Below, in pieces: positions 13,327 through 15,121 of a stretch of 15,121 bases of DNA (position 1 is the first letter of the stretch; every line of letters begins with the position of its first letter). The notes beneath the pieces were generated by a model, which was given only the letters and a program-made list of their open reading frames with translations, was not told the DNA's origin and made no database searches. Origin of the DNA: an uncultured Eubacteriales bacterium (GTDB taxonomy: Bacteria; Bacillota; Clostridia; Monoglobales; Monoglobaceae); NCBI GenBank assembly GCA_900550775.1, contig URTH01000028.1:1-15121 (forward strand), in the 5' to 3' direction. The translations under genes and the position numbers were made by a program.

Positions 13327-14202
13327 GTGTTTCTTGCAGACGGCTGGAGAGATTATGAGCTGATCGACTGTGACAGCGGAGAAAAGCTGGAACGCTGGGG
13401 TGAGCATTTGCTGATCCGTCCCGATCCGCAGATCGTGTGGTCACTGGATCAAAAGGAGCGGTCTCCGCTCTGGGAGGCGGCCGCGGCGCGGTATCTGCGC
13501 AGCAAAACCGGCGGCGGCCGGTGGGAGGTTTATCGTCCTCTGCCGGATTCCTGGCAGATCGGCTACCGTGATTTATCCTTTGGCATTAAGCCGATGGGCT
13601 TTAAGCATACCGGGCTTTTCCCGGAGCAGGCCGCAAACTGGGACTGGTTTTCGGCGCTGATTCAAAAACGGAAGGGCAAGCCGGTGTCGGTTTTGAATCT
13701 GTTTGCCTATACCGGCGGCGCCACCGTTGCGGCGGCCAAAGCCGGTGCCGCGGTCTGCCACGTGGACGCGGCAAAGGGCATGGTGAATTGGGCAAAGGAA
13801 AACGCAGCGCTTTCCGGCCTTTCGGAGCATCCGATCCGCTATATCGTCGATGACGTGCGAAAATTTGTGGAGCGTGAGGTGCGCCGCGGCCGCAAGTATG
13901 ACGGCATCATTATGGATCCGCCGTCCTACGGACGCGGTCCGGGCGGCGAGACCTGGAAGCTGGAGCAGGAGCTGTTCGGTCTGATTCAGCTTTGCATGAA
14001 GGTTCTCTCGGACGCGCCATTGTTCTTTTTGGCAAATACCTATACGACCGGCCTGTCCGGCAGAGTGATGGAAAATATTTATACGCTGACTTTGAAAAAA
14101 CGGTTCGGCGGTCATACCGATATTGATGAGGTCGGGATTCCGATCACCAATCAGGGACTGGTGCTGCCCTGCGGCTGCAGTTCGCGCTGGCAGGCGGAAT
14201 AA
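13327..14202 (+). CDS. Class I SAM-dependent methyltransferase, RlmI/RlmK-like
   Basis: The product is 291 residues with a Rossmann-fold methyltransferase domain. The SAM-binding motif I VLNLFAYTGGATVAAAKAGA lies at about 122-141, followed by the acidic residue of CHVDAAKGMVNWAKEN, DD before VRKF, and the catalytic-pocket motif MDPPSYGRGPGGE (196-208). This combination is typical of the RlmI/RlmK group, which methylates 23S rRNA, but the PUA domain of RlmI is absent and the target base is unknown, so no gene name is given. The N-terminal ~110 residues (ending KHTGLFPEQAANWDWF) are shared by this short family. The frame is open to a TTG at 13300, but GGAGGGG precedes the GTG at 13327 by 6 bases, so GTG is chosen. 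ecfA1 follows after about 80 bases without a terminator, suggesting co-transcription. Confidence 0.88.
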   Translation: MFLADGWRDYELIDCDSGEKLERWGEHLLIRPDPQIVWSLDQKERSPLWEAAAARYLRSKTGGGRWEVYRPLPDSWQIGYRDLSFGIKPMGFKHTGLFPEQAANWDWFSALIQKRKGKPVSVLNLFAYTGGATVAAAKAGAAVCHVDAAKGMVNWAKENAALSGLSEHPIRYIVDDVRKFVEREVRRGRKYDGIIMDPPSYGRGPGGETWKLEQELFGLIQLCMKVLSDAPLFFLANTYTTGLSGRVMENIYTLTLKKRFGGHTDIDEVGIPITNQGLVLPCGCSSRWQAE

Positions 14203-14271
14203 GCGTTTTTACAGATTGCGCATGGCACAAGATTTACCGGGCGAGCCGCAGCGGCCGCACGGGAGAAAGAG

Positions 14272-14295
14272 ATGATGAAGCTTTGGATGCGGTAA
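14272..14295 (+). other. Seven-codon frame with a good ribosome site overlapping the ecfA1 start
   Basis: ATG ATG AAG CTT TGG ATG CGG TAA (peptide MMKLWMR) is preceded five bases upstream by GGGAGA. It overlaps the in-frame TTG of ecfA1 (14283) in another frame. It may be a leader peptide that couples translation, or the true ecfA1 start separated from its frame by one missing base. The sequence alone cannot decide. Confidence 0.35.
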
Positions 14296-15121
14296 TACAG
14301 ATAGAAAATTTACACTTTTCCTATACGGCGGAGGAGGACGGCAAAGAGACGCCGGTGCTCCTCGGCATTGATATGGAGGTGGGGCGCGGTGAGTTTCTGG
14401 CGGTTTTGGGGCATAACGGATCCGGAAAATCCACCCTTGCCAAGCACCTTAACGCGATTTTAACGCCGACCGCCGGCAGAGTTCTGGTGGAGGGCATCGA
14501 TACGGCAAAAGAGGACATGCTCTATGAGATTCGCCGCCGTGTCGGCATGGTTTTTCAAAATCCCGATAACCAGATGGTTGCCAATATTGTAGAGGAGGAC
14601 GTGGCGTTCGCGCCGGAGAACCTTGGCGTTACGCCGCAGGAAATCCGCAGACGGGTGGACGACTCCCTCGCAGCGGTCAATATGTCGGCCTTTTCCGGGC
14701 ATGCGCCGCATATGCTCTCCGGCGGCCAAAAGCAGCGCGTTGCCATTGCCGGCGTGCTTGCGATGCAGCCGGATATTCTGGTTTTGGACGAGCCGACCGC
14801 CATGCTTGACCCCGTCGGCCGCCGTGAGGTTTTGGCTACGGTAAAACGGCTGAACCGTGAAAAAAAGATGACGGTGGTGCTGATTACACATTATATGGAC
14901 GAGGCGGTGCAGGCCGACCGCGTGATTGTGGTTGACAGCGGCAGAATCAAGATGCAGGGGCCGCCGCGGGAGGTATTTTCCAAGGTAGAGGCGCTCAAGG
15001 CACTGGGGCTGGATACGCCGCAGGCAACGGAGCTGATTTGGCAGCTAAACCGCAGCGGTGCGGCATTGCCGGAGGGGATTTTGGATCGGCCGCTGAAACT
15101 GAGCGAATTTTCGGCAAAAAT
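14283..15121 (+). CDS. ecfA1: ECF transporter ATPase EcfA1 (CbiO-type), 3' end beyond window
   Basis: This is an ABC ATPase that pairs with EcfA2 and EcfT to power vitamin and metal uptake through interchangeable S-components. The 279 visible residues contain the family start VIQIENLHFSY, Walker A GHNGSGKST (43-51), Q-loop FQNPDNQMV (91-99, typical of EcfA), signature LSGGQKQRVAIAG (145-157), Walker B ILVLDEPT (165-172, Glu170) and H-loop His203. The piece is nearly full length for the family, with the stop just outside. No ATG is in frame at the N-terminus. The TTG at 14283 (giving MDAVIQIENL) is the only usual start, but it lacks a well-spaced ribosome site. Adding one G in the GCGG at 14289-14292 would instead place ATG at 14287 or 14272 in frame. 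ecfA2 and ecfT would be expected downstream. Confidence 0.92.
   Translation, partial: MDAVIQIENLHFSYTAEEDGKETPVLLGIDMEVGRGEFLAVLGHNGSGKSTLAKHLNAILTPTAGRVLVEGIDTAKEDMLYEIRRRVGMVFQNPDNQMVANIVEEDVAFAPENLGVTPQEIRRRVDDSLAAVNMSAFSGHAPHMLSGGQKQRVAIAGVLAMQPDILVLDEPTAMLDPVGRREVLATVKRLNREKKMTVVLITHYMDEAVQADRVIVVDSGRIKMQGPPREVFSKVEALKALGLDTPQATELIWQLNRSGAALPEGILDRPLKLSEFSAK

Noticed and set aside
13573-14115. Open frame of 180 codons antisense to the methyltransferase
   Set aside because: The plus-strand frame carries SAM-binding and DPPSY motifs; the antisense frame has no recognisable features.
219-15121. Defence island, toxin-antitoxin, secretion or biosynthetic system
   Set aside because: All long frames are assigned to housekeeping or single accessory genes; no nuclease, helicase, toxin, synthase or transport cluster of that type is present.

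Overview
The window looks like ordinary chromosome of an anaerobic, fermentative member of the Clostridia (Firmicutes), probably from a gut-type lineage such as the Oscillospiraceae. This is inferred from a SigH-type sporulation sigma factor, a pta-ackA acetate pathway, a flavodiiron oxygen/NO reductase, a BspA-like leucine-rich-repeat surface protein, a group II ECF transporter ATPase, AGGAGG-type ribosome sites and AT-rich intergenic promoters. The species cannot be told from the sequence. I see no transposase, integrase, phage gene, CRISPR array or toxin-antitoxin pair.

Layout. A truncated tRNA-Val(UAC) on the minus strand opens the window (1-59), followed by hslO (redox chaperone Hsp33, minus). 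hslO is back to back with an SDR oxidoreductase of the gluconate 5-dehydrogenase type (plus), and both are driven from a near-symmetric divergent promoter region. The SDR converges on an acyl-CoA synthetase gene (minus) across a strong hairpin terminator. Upstream of that ligase lies a minus-strand run pta-ackA-sigH, with a terminator just after sigH. Divergent from pta is tmcAL (acetate-dependent tRNA-Met cytidine acetyltransferase), followed by a flavodiiron protein with its own promoter and a 5' leader hairpin. A two-way terminator separates it from a convergent gene for a secreted leucine-rich-repeat protein. A 330-bp gap holds that gene's promoter, a heptad-repeat patch and the ssrA terminator. 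Then, all on the minus strand, come ssrA (tmRNA), an alpha/beta hydrolase and smpB. Divergent from smpB is an RlmI/K-like methyltransferase gene followed by ecfA1, which runs off the window end.

How the genes work together. Pta and AckA turn acetyl-CoA into acetate plus ATP. TmcAL, transcribed in the opposite direction from the same 223-bp intergenic region, spends acetate and ATP on tRNA modification, and a 42-bp double inverted repeat lies between the two promoters. SmpB and tmRNA together rescue stalled ribosomes, but here they are separated by a hydrolase gene and ssrA has no visible promoter of its own. Hsp33 and the flavodiiron protein are both oxidative-stress defences typical of anaerobes.

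Most of the window is well-known housekeeping. The best leads are regulatory or structural: the pta/tmcAL double dyad, the smpB-hydrolase-ssrA arrangement with its upstream hairpin, the heptad and inverted repeats beside the ssrA terminator, the symmetric hslO/SDR promoter region, and the odd start of ecfA1. I found no convincing new multi-gene system.
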